Origin: Phymatolithon calcareum
Taxonomy: Eukaryota > Rhodophyta > Florideophyceae > Hapalidiales
Reading direction: 5' to 3'
DNA: 64,000 nucleotides
Assembly: GCA_977006965.1 (NCBI GenBank)
Contig: OZ345385.1
Coordinates: 248,001-312,000 of the forward strand
Within the stretch, counting starts at the first letter, position 1. Each line of letters starts with the position of its first letter. The translations under genes and the position numbers were made by a program. The notes under the pieces are model-generated. The model had not been told where the DNA came from, ran no database searches, and saw nothing but the letters and a program-made list of their open reading frames with translations. Positions 31,020-42,314 of this stretch are shown here, one piece after another.

Positions 31020-31650
31020 CGGGTGGAGTACGTTTCAGTCACCGCAGATAATGTCTTGTCCTCTGGTATACGTGTTGATAGGCCAGAGGCATTTAGCCGT
31101 CTCTTGGCCAGTGGGTCTCAGCTGCATGTACACAAAAACAATTTTAAGACGTCCAAGGATGGCGATGATGATTTGGAAACGTACTATTGCATGCTTGAAG
31201 AAGAAGAAGAAAGGTAGATTTTTATTTAAAAGTTACCAACGCATCTGCTGACGCTCGGGGCAACTTTCCTAAGGCCAGGGGGTTTTGGCTAGATTCTGTC
31301 CTGAAGGGGTTTTCATTTCTTATTGCATGCTTGAGGATATGCTTCAATACATATCCCCTATGGAGCACTAATGATACTTTTCCGAAGTTTGTTGCTGATC
31401 CGCGTCCCTGACGATTGTTATTATGGTGTATAGACACTTCTGGCCTGCCCGCCTCTCGCCTTGGGGAGTTTATGGTAAAAATTTCAATTCGGCTGCTGGT
31501 TTCAGACTTCAGATATGTTTCAGTGAGCCTAGTTATGCAAATCCAATGATTTTGCACTCTCTTCTGTTTGTGGTGCAGGGTTTCAGGTGATCCCCCCACT
31601 TTAATTGCTGCAAGTTCAGATATTTTTTCAAAGAGTATCTGAGATTGCAA
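31020..31650 (-). mobile_element. LINE endonuclease (EEP) fragment, split by a LINE-E tail
   Basis: The minus strand encodes the N-terminal part of an EEP endonuclease: KVGGSPETLHHKQ, TRLTETYLKSE (catalytic Glu block) and GKVSLVLHRG. After a 122-bp insertion it continues with RFQIIIAILGRLKI and DIICGD*N, equivalent to GDWN in LINE-A with Trp changed to TGA. Colinear with LINE-A residues 30-160. Confidence 0.72.
31199..31320 (-). mobile_element. LINE-E 3-prime tail insertion with 14-bp TSD
   Basis: A 122-bp minus-strand copy of the LINE-E UTR, ending in a (TTC)n/(GAA)n tail rather than plain poly(A). The TSD tattgcatgcttga lies at 31185-31198 and 31321-31334. It interrupts the LINE endonuclease fragment. 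Confidence 0.88.
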
Positions 31651-31828
31651 AAATTAAAGTATGCAAGGATTCACTTCCAAACGAATATCTCATATCTAGG
31701 AAGCCTTAAAATTGGGCCGAATATATGTCCAAAACGTCTACACAACATGAAACGAATTAATGTCTAGAACGTATCCATAGAAGTGCGAGAGGGCAGGACA
31801 TCATATGTAGTGACTGGGCCGTAAAAAA

Positions 31829-31930
31829 GAAAGGTAGACATTTTTTAAAAGCTACCAGCGCATCTGCTGACGCTTAGGGCAACGATGCTAGTGCCAAAAG
31901 GTTTTGGCTGGATTCTGTCTTTGTAATAGT
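31829..31930 (-). mobile_element. LINE-E 3-prime tail fragment
   Basis: Aligns with the tail at 31.2 kb and with 42.2 kb (shared ttttaaaagctaccagcgc and gcatctgctgacgct blocks). Severely truncated; TSD not found. Confidence 0.7.
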
Positions 31931-32099
31931 TACTTCTTTGTTGGTGTAACACGATTCAAAGGGGTACAAAAACACACGTCTAGAATTTCTCTCCTTTCTT
32001 GTGGTAAGCGGCGACTTCAGGTTGCGAGCAGTACTTATTTGTCCACAGACTGAAACAAGATTAGGAGCTCGTCGAGTGCTCGCTTAGTCCAAGGGGGAA

Positions 32100-32960
32100 A
32101 TTGTAAGTTTTTATTTTTGAAGCCCTCAACGCCAGAGTTCGCCGACACCAGAGCAGCTTCCCATGTACTACTATCTCATTGTCTAAGAATATGACATCAC
32201 ACTTCCATATCTTCCGTCATTTTTTTCTCTAACTCTAACAGTCTCTCCATCGCCTGCATTGTTTCGCCCTCGGTCCCTCCGTTGAGTTTCGGTCGTGTGA
32301 GATTGCGCTGTAGGGTCTCCAGGTTCTTCTCCACAACCTCGCCAAGAGCTCCACAAAGGAAGAGGGGCTCTGCGGGGGAAAGCGTCCGAAGTACCATTTC
32401 ACTGCCAACAAAACGCCCAGTCGCCGGACATACCCGTGCATATTTTTGTATTTCTTGATTCTGTCTGTCCGGTGTCTGAAACTCCCTGTTCTGTTAGTGT
32501 TATCTCGAGGTATTTTACGTCTCGGAGAGTCTTTAGACGCCGCCTCGCGAGCCGGAAGCTATGACCTGCTGTGTCCTTCGTTTAATGAATTACGCTTTTC
32601 ATAGTGTTCCACAGTATACCATTGCCGATGCTAGACTACTTTAAAGGCCTTCCACTGATTTTGCGGACAATTTCACTTCGTTCGCAAACATTTTGCAGTA
32701 CTGGGTTGTAATTTTCTCCTGAATGGAGTTTAGAGCAACGGCAAACGTGCCCATGAAGATATTGAACAGGCACGAACGAAGTGGGGACCACTGGGGCACG
32801 CCTCTGTCAATGTTGTACCACACAGAATCCTCATTATCTCTCGTCTGTACAAATGAAGGATCCAGAAAAGGAATAACCATTTCCGCAATATCTGGTACCA
32901 ATACCTTCCTTACGCGTGGTTCAGGGTTGTCAGCGCTATGTCACCGTTTTCATCGTGGTT
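32100..32960 (-). mobile_element. LINE-C fragment: RT palm plus C-terminus and 3-prime UTR
   Basis: At 32901-32641 the minus strand has the motif-B region DRGVPQWSPLRSCLFNIFM, where the Gly after VPQ is Trp, and motif C as FANEVKLSAK, where FADD is expected. At 32397-32197 is the C-terminal end (EKNLETLQRNLTRPKLNG, AMERLLELEKKM). The UTR ends at about 32115. The middle is degraded or deleted. Inactive. Confidence 0.7.
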
Positions 32961-33404
32961 AGTCTCGTCGGCGCGCAATTTTCGTAGAGCAAGGATCATT
33001 TTACGACTGATTCATTCGTCCTTCTATGTGTCTAACGGAGGCACTTTTTTCTAAACGCGCATGTATGCTAAAAATCCTAAGAGGTCTCAAGTTAGGAGCA
33101 TACAAATTCCTGCGGTGACACGAACGCATGAAATGCAAATAAATCTACGAGACTGCGTAAATACAGTAGGAGTCGGTTAGCATTGCTCTTGGCGTTGAAT
33201 AGCTTACCCTGTATGGAATATTCGATGGCGCTCGCAATGTAGTGCATAAGAGATAGCCTCGTCGTTCGCTTAAATTGATCATGCATCATTCCTTCATAGA
33301 GTGGTTCTGATTTCATTCACATGAATTCGTGCTCAAACAAATAATGCATTATTTGTGGGAGAAGCATATTCGCAAAACATGTTATCTTTTCTGGGCCGTT
33401 AGAG
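32961..33404. other. No recognisable feature
   Basis: AT-rich; frames are short and unrelated to known domains. Confidence 0.35.
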
Positions 33405-33427
33405 CCTGATGATGATGATGATGATGC
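33405..33427 (+). repeat. (GAT)n microsatellite
   Basis: Six to seven tandem gat units. Confidence 0.9.
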
Positions 33428-33649
33428 ATTCTCAAGCACGAACGTCAGAATCCGGCAGGAACGCGAAAAACCAATCAGCGTGAACATGGGAACGAAAACA
33501 ACAACAAAAGAACAAATGCAAGAAGTAATTGAAAAATTTCCCAGATGGCCCCGTGAACCAGTGGAGGATATGTACAAGATGATTGGGACATAGGTCGGAC
33601 GTATGGGCAGGGGACAAAGAAAGACGAAGGACAACTAAACTCCCGCGCA

Positions 33650-35030
33650 GATTTATTCGGAATCAGAGCGGGACTCAAGCCGTGAAGACCTTGTGCGACC
33701 CTTCGGGAGATATCCCAGGATGACCCTGGAAATTATCGCCCAATATCTTGCTTAGTCATATTGAAACTGCAATCGCCAGTACTCTAAAAGTGTTCTCGAA
33801 CCGCTGGTTACAGCTCGTGTTCCAAAAAGGGAAAAGTATCCGAAGAGCCACGGAGCTCTTAAAAGGTCCACAACGGTTCGTATCAGTACTATCCCCAGAA
33901 AATATATGGTGAACAGAATGAAACAAATATTACTGCCACCGCAGCTATGCGCTATGGCCAGGAGTTTCCCCAGTACTATTGCTGACTACGTCTGTAAGTA
34001 ACGCAATGTACATGGGCTTCAAGCAATAAGCATTGCACTTCATACTTCAAGCAATACCGATATCAATGCAAGAGCTCCAGCTCGAGTTGGATTCATCATT
34101 AAGATTATGAGTAGAGTGGATGAGCAGCTATGCTGCGCTACGCTCGAATCAAAGGCGGGTGCACAAGTGCGTGCAATACGAATTCCGAATCTTTTAGTTG
34201 ACGCCAATACTTACTGCAATATCGACGGATCGCGCGATCTAAGATTGCTATTGCAATACCAATTTATTGGCGTGCACCTCCTTCTATGGTCGAAGCATTC
34301 TAGGCATCTTCCTGTATGTCAGCCATCGGAAATGCCATAAGAGCTTGACTCTGGTAGATGGCGCTTACCACATTGGTCCTCTCAGTCCAAGTTTATGCAG
34401 CATCTTCATGGATGCGCAGAACGTGTGCAAGAAGTGCCTAAAGCTTGGGCTGACGTCCACTCTAACTTCTTTCTTTAAATAAAAATTCCTCTTGCTCGTC
34501 TTCTATCCTCTTTGAAGATGTATATCTTTGGCGAAATCACCTTCCGCTCCACAGGGGCTGCTAAACAGTGCCACTCATTGGGCCCAAGAATCCGAAAGGA
34601 CATGGAACACGAAGCAAGGAAAAAGCGGGGTACTTGAATTAGAAGAGACGACGGCTGTGGGATGCAATCTTGGTAACAAGGCCTTCGCTCATGTACCCGA
34701 AGCCAAATATATCGGAATATCCCTAGGATGAGACGTTGAAATTATGTATTTTTTACTATACACGCCCTAAGCGCTTGATCATGTTGTAGACACTGACATA
34801 GCACAGCGCCTTAAGAAGTCAAAACCCCTGTTTGCGCGCTTTGCGCACTTGGTGTATTCGAGAAGGGCGATGGCATTCGAAAATGCCTCCATTTATACAA
34901 GGAGTTAATTCACCCAAGTTAGGGGTACGTTAGGCTTCAAACACGGTGGACAGAAATTGTTCTTAACGTTGTCAAGAAAGTTGCGCAAAAGTTTTTGAGA
35001 CAAGCATTCCATCGTCCGGTAAGTAATGAC
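33650..35030 (+). mobile_element. Highly degraded LINE RT (LINE-B type)
   Basis: Scattered plus-strand matches in LINE-B order: DDPGNYRPISCLV-like (33.72 kb), KKGKS with RATELL-like (33.83 kb), PPQLCAMARSF-like (33.94 kb), GPLSPSLCSIFMDA (34.38-34.42 kb), KSPSAPQGLLNSATHWAQES (34.53-34.6 kb), VPEAKYIGISLG (34.7 kb) and RQAFHRPVS-like (35.0 kb). Frame changes and insertions are frequent. An old relic. Confidence 0.6.
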
Positions 35031-35571
35031 CGATAGACTCCATCACCAATGTCGAATGCAAGATATCCTTGAGAGCTTCATCTAGTTCAGAATCTTCTCT
35101 TCTTGCTTGCTCTCGGGAGGAGTATGGAAAGCGGTGAAATAACCAGTGCATGCAAAGAAGCCTGTGTTTCGCTTTTTTGAGGGTGAGAAATGGTGGTAAC
35201 TCGTTCTTGATGGGCTGACAAGGGCGCCGGCCCTCCCGTGTAGCTGCTTTAGGGCGGAGACATACATCTCTTTCTTCTTATGCGTTCTTCTGTGTTCGTG
35301 CGTTTACATTTGTCGTGGCTTCTAGCTCGCGGACAAGTACTTCTGTAGAGTTGCAGAGAAGAGCTTTTTGAAGCACATCGTTTGTCGGGTTCAACAGTGC
35401 CAGTTGTGTTGTCTTCTTGGGAATCTCAAATGCCTGTTTTCTTCGAAATTTGATATTATGAAATTGGAGCTCGAATGCGCTTGGCATAGTTGCATGGACT
35501 CCAGGCGGAATACTTCTTGAAAGCGGGCTGCATATTCTTGCACCGGTGCCGTACATTCTTGGGAACTGATT
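35031..35571. other. No supported gene
   Basis: Overlapping short frames on both strands without a recognised domain. Confidence 0.3.
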
Positions 35572-36430
35572 TGCAAATTGTCGTCAAGGAAGTAGAAGTA
35601 ACATTCTTCAATCAAGTGTTCGCGCTACTAGCCCGAGGGAGGACGGACAGGCTCCGTCTCCTGTGCCGGATCCAGACGTCCCCACATCGACGAGAAATCT
35701 TGGCCTTCAAAATGTTGAGAAAGAACAAGGCGAAAGAACGTATGTATTCAAATGAAGCGCCTGAAAGCAGAAACGACCATGAATGCAGTGCACAAGGATA
35801 GATATCTCCGCGATGGAGACCAGAGAGCCGTTTGGTGAAGCTGTAAAGCAAATCCGAACAAAACAGGCTTCGGAAACACTTCGATGTAAGTTTCTGGAAA
35901 TGGAAGGTACCACCTCGAATCGAAGCGGAAAAGGAAGATTACATACCACAAGACAAGAGAATTGCTAGGTAACTTCAAGTTTTTCAAAGTTAAGCACAGG
36001 AAACTCGCGCTGCACAATTCCTGTGGCAGATTCCCACGGGTGTCAGCAACAAGTTTGACTGAAGAAATTCGGCACCAGAGCCAGAGAGCATATGGATACC
36101 CTTGAATACACGATAGCAGGGAACGACCTCGAAGGAAAAAAAGACTAGAAACAGAAAAGGCTCTAGATGAGCTCTTACTGTTTAGCAAGACAATCATAGA
36201 ACGCATGGAGAACGAAGAAGGCTTGTATTTATTCGTAGAAGGCAAGGGAAAAAGCGTTCAAGTCCAAGCACCAACAAACCCGTAGAGTACTGAGATAGAA
36301 TTATGTTGAATCCTGAGTTGTCCAGTCCGTCATTCTGGTTGACGTTTCGCGAGCTGCACAAAGTTAGGTAGCATCAGAGGAAGCCTTTTTCGGAAGTCTG
36401 TGGGGCATTTAAATAAACTTGAATAAATAT
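35572..36430 (+). mobile_element. LINE-B fragment to 3-prime end
   Basis: Encodes EVEVTFFNQVFALLARGRTD, RLRLLCRIQTSPHRREILAF, METREPFGEAVKQIRTKQAS and, after frame breaks, DELLLFSKTIIERMENEE, then the UTR with gtagcatcagaggaagcc and a tail ending ataaacttgaataaa. Closely parallels the copy at 59.04-60.12 kb. 5-prime truncated. Confidence 0.75.
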
Positions 36431-36579
36431 TGAGAACTGTTATTCTCTAGAGCGTCCTGTGCGCGGAGGGTGTTACTCGTCAGGTCTGCGTCATTGGCCA
36501 CACGAGCCCTTATAGAGACTTAAGCATATCTATGGTGCGAACCCTTTTCCGTGGAGTCCGATGATTCCGAGAACCGATA

Positions 36580-36840
36580 ATATTGGCAGAAGAGGAAGTT
36601 GAAATGCGACGCACTGTAGATTATCTCGGGATGACAATTGACGAGAACGTATTTCGTGACAACGAGCTTCTAGAGCGATTCAAAAGCGCAAGCGCGAAAG
36701 CACGGCTCATGAGCAACCGAGACATGACAAGAATAAGATATCGCACCGAAAAGAGCATCAGGCTCTTCAAAGCTTTTATCAGGCCAGTATATGAGTACGC
36801 TGCGCAAATAACACCGACTACAATCAGTGTATCGTAATTA
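36580..36840 (+). mobile_element. LINE RT thumb fragment (probably LINE-C)
   Basis: Open frame with VDYLGMTIDENVFRDNELL, ERFKSASAKARLMSNRD and FKAFIRPVYEYAAQ, the motif-E and thumb layout of LINE RTs. Ends at a stop at about 36837. Confidence 0.65.
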
Positions 36841-36854
36841 AGAGGATTAATTGA

Positions 36855-37440
36855 CAAGGTAACATGTGCCCAGCTTGGGGAAAGTCGGCATCTATATAAT
36901 CGTCGAGATGGAAGAGGAGATGATGGTGTGATGATGGAGAATATGCGCTGTAGTCTTCCCTGGAAGGGTTACAGCGCAATGCGAATCTGCTGTGCTGTCA
37001 ACGTGCTCCAGCGTTGAGGCCTTCTGAAATAAAAACCTACAATTGCCCCCCCCCCCATCTAATAGCATTATTCTAGAATCGAGAGTTGTCTGTTACCTTA
37101 TTCACAATTGCATGACATCATGCCAATGGCTCACGCAACTTCAATCTCCTCGGTGACGGTCCATGTAGGCTTCTTCATGGTTCTGTTGAGTGCGCCAATT
37201 GCCCATGCTCCTTGACGTATTCTATGTCTGCTTTCTTGCATCCTCACTGCCAGGTGCTGTAGATCCTTCTTGGAAAACCTTGTTTTTCTTTCGCGGCGTT
37301 CTTCTTGTTTTTCCCAAACCCGTCGAAGGCTAAGTTTATCTTGAGAGTCAACTTCTGTGTTCGCTCTTCGAATGCAGTCAAGCTTTTCGAGTTCGAGTTC
37401 TGCCCCGGCATCATCGGTCTCTTCTACCACCTTGTCCAAT
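36855..37440 (-). mobile_element. LINE-D 3-prime part, split by a LINE-C tail
   Basis: A 3-prime UTR block at 36855-36900 (cagcttggggaaagtcgg on plus) and the coding end from 37070 on (minus: TRFSKKDLQHLAVRM, GAWAIGALNRTMKKPTWT) form one LINE-D copy interrupted by a plus-strand LINE-C tail. Compared with the copy at 63.4 kb, about 23 residues (the FPRNPPMLIEEIG block) are missing between ESRHRI and GAWA. Confidence 0.65.
36905..37060 (+). mobile_element. LINE-C 3-prime tail nested in LINE-D
   Basis: Reads gatgatggtgtgatgatgg, then cagcgttgaggccttctg and aaataaaaacctaca, with a C-run after it. Almost the same as 6.9-7.04 kb. Confidence 0.7.
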
Positions 37441-37725
37441 CTTCGTCTTAACTTTGAGTGTAGGTACTGTCCGCGGAATTTCCATGGTTCTATTTGACAA
37501 GGCTTCATTAGTCTTCTCCAATGCTGCGCTACCCACTTACCGAATAGTGCCGTTGCCATGTCAGAAGGATATTGCAACGATACTATTCGGGAAGTGGGCT
37601 GTGCGAAGCTGGAGAAGACTAATGATACTGTGCCAAATCGAACCATGGGAGTTTCGCCGGCAGCAAATGCTCCGAAAGCAAAGACGAAGGTTAAGCAGGA
37701 TTGTGGAAGAGACCGAAGACACATG
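37400..37725. repeat. Inverted pair of LINE-D internal segments
   Basis: The minus-strand copy (WRRLMKPCQIEPWKFRG, RRRLDKVVEETDDA; about 37400-37557) and the plus-strand copy (WRRLMILCQIEPWEFRR, RRRLSRIVEETEDT; about 37573-37725) face each other around a roughly 15-nt centre, forming a large imperfect hairpin. T1-B begins 2 bp after the right arm. Confidence 0.82.
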
Positions 37726-37799
37726 TCTAGTGTCTATTTTACGTAAGTTTTCCCTCAAGTGAGGGAAGAGTTTCATTTAATTTTTTGCTCATGAAAGTA

Positions 37800-38453
37800 A
37801 TTCGCTATGAAGCGCATCGACAGCGCCAAGCTCATAGATGTCTTCAGCATGCTTAGTGAAGCAGTTCCTAACATTAAAAATGTTGCAAATGTATATTGTG
37901 GCACTATCAAGCGTATTACATTGTGAGAACACAATGGTCGAGGTCTTGCATTTTCAACTCTGCAGTTGTTTTGGACAGCAAAAGTAGTCATCATGACCTC
38001 TGCAATCATCCTTTTACTTTTCTTATGGGTAGCGTGGCGTCCAACACTGTTCTCGAATGCAAATATACGCTCTGGCGCGACTGAACGTCGACAAGTAGTG
38101 CGCGTGTGCAATGCTATCGATGAATTACTATCCCGGCACTTCACAAAACCTTCGCTGCGTCATGTGCTTTTGACAGTCTGCATGGTCACCATAGAATAAC
38201 AGCCATCTAGCAACCTAGAAAATCGACGGAAAAGTTAGATGGCCCCTATGAACCATAGACGCACTTTTTGAATCTCTGCAGAGTCACCACGCACCAAGTA
38301 TGAATCGACACATAAAATGCGCCTTATACCGGCATACTCGGCGACAAGGCAGCCCAGAACTGCCATTCCGTGCGCCATCTCGCCTTTGAAATCTCTTTGA
38401 CACAGTGTACTTTCTGTGGCAATTCGTGGGATCGACATAATCTTGACCGAGGT
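37800..38453 (-). pseudogene. piggyBac-like transposase remnant (T1-B) with catalytic-Asp block
   Basis: The minus-strand frame at 38438-38235 has MAHGMAVLGCLVAEYAGI and RRILCVDSYLVRGDSAEI followed by KVRLWFIGAI, which fits the second catalytic-Asp block of DDE_Tnp_1_7 transposases (D-S/N-Y/F, then FIG). Past a stop it continues with SEGFVKCRDSNSSI and later NCFTKHAEDIYELGAVDALH in another frame. The N-terminal FFEILVS block lies beyond the nested LINE at about 39580. Broken by stops and insertion. Confidence 0.62.
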
Positions 38454-38466
38454 AACCAGCGGTACT

Positions 38467-39372
38467 TTTTTTTTTTTTGAATTTTGAATTTATTAAACGC
38501 CCTCAGAAACACTCATAAGACTGTAAGGGAGATGCGTTTCAGATGCTACTACCTTGGTAGCTCCGTTACTCTGTTAAAGCCCGCAAAAGCTCGTTGCTAT
38601 CGTCGTAGCCCTAGCTGCAAAAACCCTCCTCCATGGAGGGAAAAGCTTAGAGTCCACTTGTCCTGTTCGCGTGAATCTCAGCGTCGCCGTTCTATTTTGT
38701 CTTGGTCTATTCCATGTCGTCATAAAAGACGATTGTGAAGAATAGTACTTTGTCAAGTGCCTTTTCAGTCTCACTAGTCTCCTCTTCTGTTAGTCGATAT
38801 CTTGAAGGTACACTTCGAGCTTGTTCATGAGAGTTGGTACGATTTCACCGAATTTTTCTTCCAGAAGAGTGGTACTCAATGGGGGAAAACGTCCGAATGC
38901 CCATTTAATCGCCAATTGGCGGTGACGTGCTTTCGGTAGTCTGATGATGGCGGGAGTAGACCCGGGAATATCATAAGGAATTTTCCTCTTTCTGCTCGCC
39001 TCCAAGCCGTCTCCTTCGTCTTTAAAGAGCAAGTCCCTCAACGATTTTGCTGAAACTCGTTGCTTAAGATAGGTTAGTGCCGTCTCGAATAGGTCGTGAT
39101 GTAACATTGATGATATGTCACGACACACCCATTGCAATTCCTCAACGTCTCTTTCCTCTCTTGGGACTGTGAGCAGGCCCATTTTTCTTGTTCTGGCTCG
39201 TTCAAGCATTCGTAACGCTAGAACTAGTCTTCTGTCTTCTGCATTATGTATGCGACAGAGAAGACGAAGTCTCGCGGTTCGATTTTTTGCGATTGGACCA
39301 AATACTTGTCTGAAAAAAGTCTTCTCCACGTCTGCAATAGCTGTTTGAACTCTTGTCGTCCATGGCGTCAGG
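38467..39372 (-). mobile_element. LINE-A fragment with 13-bp TSD, nested in T1-B
   Basis: A 906-bp 5-prime-truncated LINE-A copy with the TSD aaccagcggtact at 38454-38466 and 39373-39385. The coding part is open: TPWTTRVQTAIADVEKTFF, RLRLLCRIHNAEDRR, RKRKIPYDIPGSTPAIIRLP, LAIKWAFGRFPPLSTTLLEE, ending LEVYLQDID. The C-terminal end differs from the full LINE-A by an earlier stop. Confidence 0.92.
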
Positions 39373-40355
39373 AACCAGCGGTACTGCGCAGAGTACTTGT
39401 TGTCTAATTCACTTGATTGTACCTGAATGAAATCAACCGGAAGTGTTCGGCCACCGGTATCCGTCTTCTGGAAGGAGAAGGGCCGGGGAAATACTTCTTC
39501 TGCCTGGTAGAATTCAGAGAGCGCTCTCGGCGCCGAACTCAACTCTTGCCATGAGACAAGTATTTCGAAAAACTTAATAGGCTCTGTCACTATAGTCTCT
39601 TTTCGCCCCTCTCTTCTCAGCTTAGCGGACGTCCAAGCAGCAAATTTCCGTATTTAACTCTGGGAAACATTTCGAAGGAAGTGTAATATCACAATTTTCG
39701 GATAAGAAGTCTCCGTTTGGAGTGCGAAGTTTCTAAGACTGAGAGAAAAATCGTCGCTAAAACGGACATGGAGCTTCCGCTTGTACCTTGGCACCTAATG
39801 AACACACGTATTCGCCTCGCGGTCGGGCGTGATGACATCAAGTTCGCGATGTGATGTTTGGTCTCAAGGGCCCTGTAAGACTTAGGCGAGAGTGCTCAGA
39901 AGAGGGTGTTTAGAGTGTCTGAAGGTTTTATCGAAGCTTGTGTGCCTTTCTGGAGAATCTGATCGCGACTGTAGACGATAAACATGCGTTTCACGATGAA
40001 GATCAGCAAGGATGAGAACTGTCAGCAGGTCAGAGCGAAATAAATTGCTATTGTGGCGACAACTCTGAAGCAACGAAAATCATTATTCTTCCCTTCTACA
40101 AGCGTTGATTTATCAGCCACAGTATCCGCGTACGGACTGCCGGAAGTATCCACAACTCTACGGCCAGGCACTGGTAGAAAATCTAACCCTTATGCGACTA
40201 GGACCGAAAGCCTCAATCTTTAAACTGTGATATGCTAGTCATGCGCTATCTCTATTCCCCGCGTCCGTCAGGTCGACGCCACTCTGCACCTGTCTTATCC
40301 AGCTCCGCAATGCCAATGGCACAAAAATATTTTCGCACAGTCACCACGGTCAACG

Positions 40356-40656
40356 ACTGAAGAAAAGGAAGATGAATGTCAGATTACCCGGTGCACGGAG
40401 TTACATAAACAACAATTTCATATTAGGGTCGGTTGCAGAGGTGCAACGTCTTTGGTCAATTGCTAAGTATATTTTGCTTGATCACAGGAATGGTACGTCT
40501 CCAATTGTGTTCGAGGCGATGCTTTTCCTCAAAGTCAACCACTTTTACTGGGTTGAGCAAACTGCAAAGGAAGCTATGTCAAGCGTTGTCAACCAGCGTG
40601 TTGAACAGGCTATCGCAGAAGACGAAAGTTTCGTACACCTAGGAGAAGAGGTATGA
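40356..40656 (+). pseudogene. hAT transposase C-terminal fragment
   Basis: Encodes LKKRKMN, then NNFILGSVAEVQRLWSIAKY and LLDHRNGTSPIVFEAMLFLK followed by VNHFYWVEQT. This is the hAT dimerisation region (S-x-x-V/E-R-L-W/F-S, then SP-x-x-FE-x-hhFLK-x-N). The N-terminal RNase-H-like catalytic part is missing, so it is not active. It could be related to the source of the hAT MITE at 3.95 kb. Confidence 0.78.
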
Positions 40657-41269
40657 ATAAACAATGAACTTGACTATTGCGGGAAGTATTCAAATTGCAA
40701 TCCGAATTGCTGACTAACCGTAGTGAGCAATTTAATTGTTTAATTGCACGACAAACAGCAGTGTCGAGCAATGAGATTGGCACCACCCCTGACTGTGGCT
40801 CATCTTCAGATGGTGAAGATGTGCTCAGAGTGCGGCTGATGCGTAGTGTGGGAAAAACTCCCCCCCCCGAGAGAAGGAGATCGCAGAAGAGTGGCGATGT
40901 CTGGTGACATTTCCAGGTTCGAAGACTGAACCTAGCTGAGGGCTTGGTCATCAGCAGAGCGCAAAAGTTCAGAAGAACACGGGGACTGTAACTCCTTGAA
41001 AGTGGGGTACCTGGATCCGTGTTTATCAGTATGCTTAAAGCCTGTGACGTTTGCCCTAACAGCCTGTAGACGCGCAATGATGCACTGGCACCAGAAGCTG
41101 CAGGAAGAGGCGACCTAAATTCCGGTATAGGTTATGCCAGCAGGAAACACGCAATATGCTTCCAGCAAAATACTATAGCGGGAAGGTAATAGAAAGCCTA
41201 CGTAAGCAGTTCCACCTACTTAGTTTTGTCCTTTGTGGAGAAAATCAGTTTTAGCGAAGTACTTTGGAC
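40657..41269. other. 3-prime flank of the hAT remnant
   Basis: No coding domain. A C-run (ccccccccc) lies at 40861. I did not find a hAT terminal repeat here. Confidence 0.35.
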
Positions 41270-41500
41270 ACGGAGCTGTGGTTGAGCTCGTTGTGCTCCA
41301 ACGCACCCTACGATGCATGAAGATGGACCAAGAAACAGAATACGAATGCGAACGACTCACTCGAGCCCTCACAGGGAGAGAAACTCGGATTAAGGAGATA
41401 TTAGGAGGCTAGTAGAGAGATGAATGTGGAAGATAGCGAGAAGCTGCCCTGTTAATCAAATTGAGGTTTTGGGAGCTTCTAAAATAAATCAACATATAAC
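41270..41500 (+). mobile_element. LINE 3-prime fragment (LINE-C-like)
   Basis: Frame RTLRCMKMDQETEYECERLT continues to a stop at about 41412, followed by ttgaggttttgggagcttc and taaaataaatc, like LINE-C tails. Confidence 0.45.
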
Positions 41501-41784
41501 CCCACTTAGTTTTGTTAGAAAGTATCTCATCACATAGTTAGCGAGGTAAAACCTACAATTACCTCCTACTCTCGCATTTTTTACAAGCCCCCGGGAACTT
41601 AACAAAGGACTTGATTCTTCTCGGCGTTGATGAAGAGGCACGAGAAACCCAAAATGAAACCTTTTCTTTTTTCCATATGATGTAACAGCTGCCGCACAAG
41701 GCTTGAGGCTGGACGCAGAGGGTGAACAGTACTGTTAGATCATCGGAAGTAGTGAGAAACTCACAGTTACTACTGCGCGGATCA

Positions 41785-42299
41785 AGTGGAAAAAGGAAAA
41801 AATCGCCCCATCCCGAGTATCAAGACCACACTGCCACCACACTTGTGCTTCAAGTCAAGGAGGTAAGGACCCTGGCCATCAAATGGGCATTTGGAATGTT
41901 CCCGCCGATGAGCATCTCCGAGCTCATAGACCTAACTGGACAAACTGGAAAGGATCCTATCGAAGATCTCAAGTCAGGCCTATCAAAAGACAAGCTATCA
42001 TATGAAGAAAGTGCTTTTACAAGGAGGGCACTCGACGAAATACTTGCCATGTATCAGGCGACCAAGGCCACTCTCGAAACCTTAAACCCGCGACTCAAGA
42101 CTGTGGAATATTTTTCCCCCTCGAGGCTCTAAACCAGAGGTAGGTTTTGATACTTCCGCCAGATCGTGTCGAAATTGACCACGCTAGCACACAAGAACGA
42201 TAGACACTGTTTGTGGCCCAATGGCCTGCGCAAAGTTGCCCCAAGCGTCTGCAGATGCGTTTGTAACTTTTAAATAAAAAACTTACACTTCTTCTTCTT
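41785..42299 (+). mobile_element. LINE-E 3-prime fragment with 15-bp TSD
   Basis: The TSD ctactgcgcggatca lies at 41770-41784 and 42300-42314. The open coding end carries the shared C-terminal domain: LAIKWAFGMFPPMSISELID, DLKSGLSKDKLSYEESAFTR and RALDEILAMYQ, with a stop at about 42130. The UTR ends aaataaaaaacttaca plus a (CTT)n tail. 5-prime truncated. Confidence 0.88.
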
Positions 42300-42314
42300 C
42301 TACTGCGCGGATCA

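Larger units (their letters stand above)
37727..40040 (-). mobile_element. T1-B: piggyBac-like element, right end missing
   Basis: The left TIR ctagtgtctattttacg (37727) and subterminal palindrome tccctcaagtgaggga (37751-37766) match T1-A. Internal sequence aligns with T1-A on both sides of the Gypsy site and shows the empty target. A LINE-A fragment is nested at 38467-39372. Similarity to T1-A stops near 40040, so the right TIR is lost. Confidence 0.72.

Noticed and set aside
33317-33634. Ser-rich 105-codon minus-strand frame
   Set aside because: Its Ser run is the antisense of the (GAT)n microsatellite, and its hydrophobic parts are antisense of AT-rich DNA.
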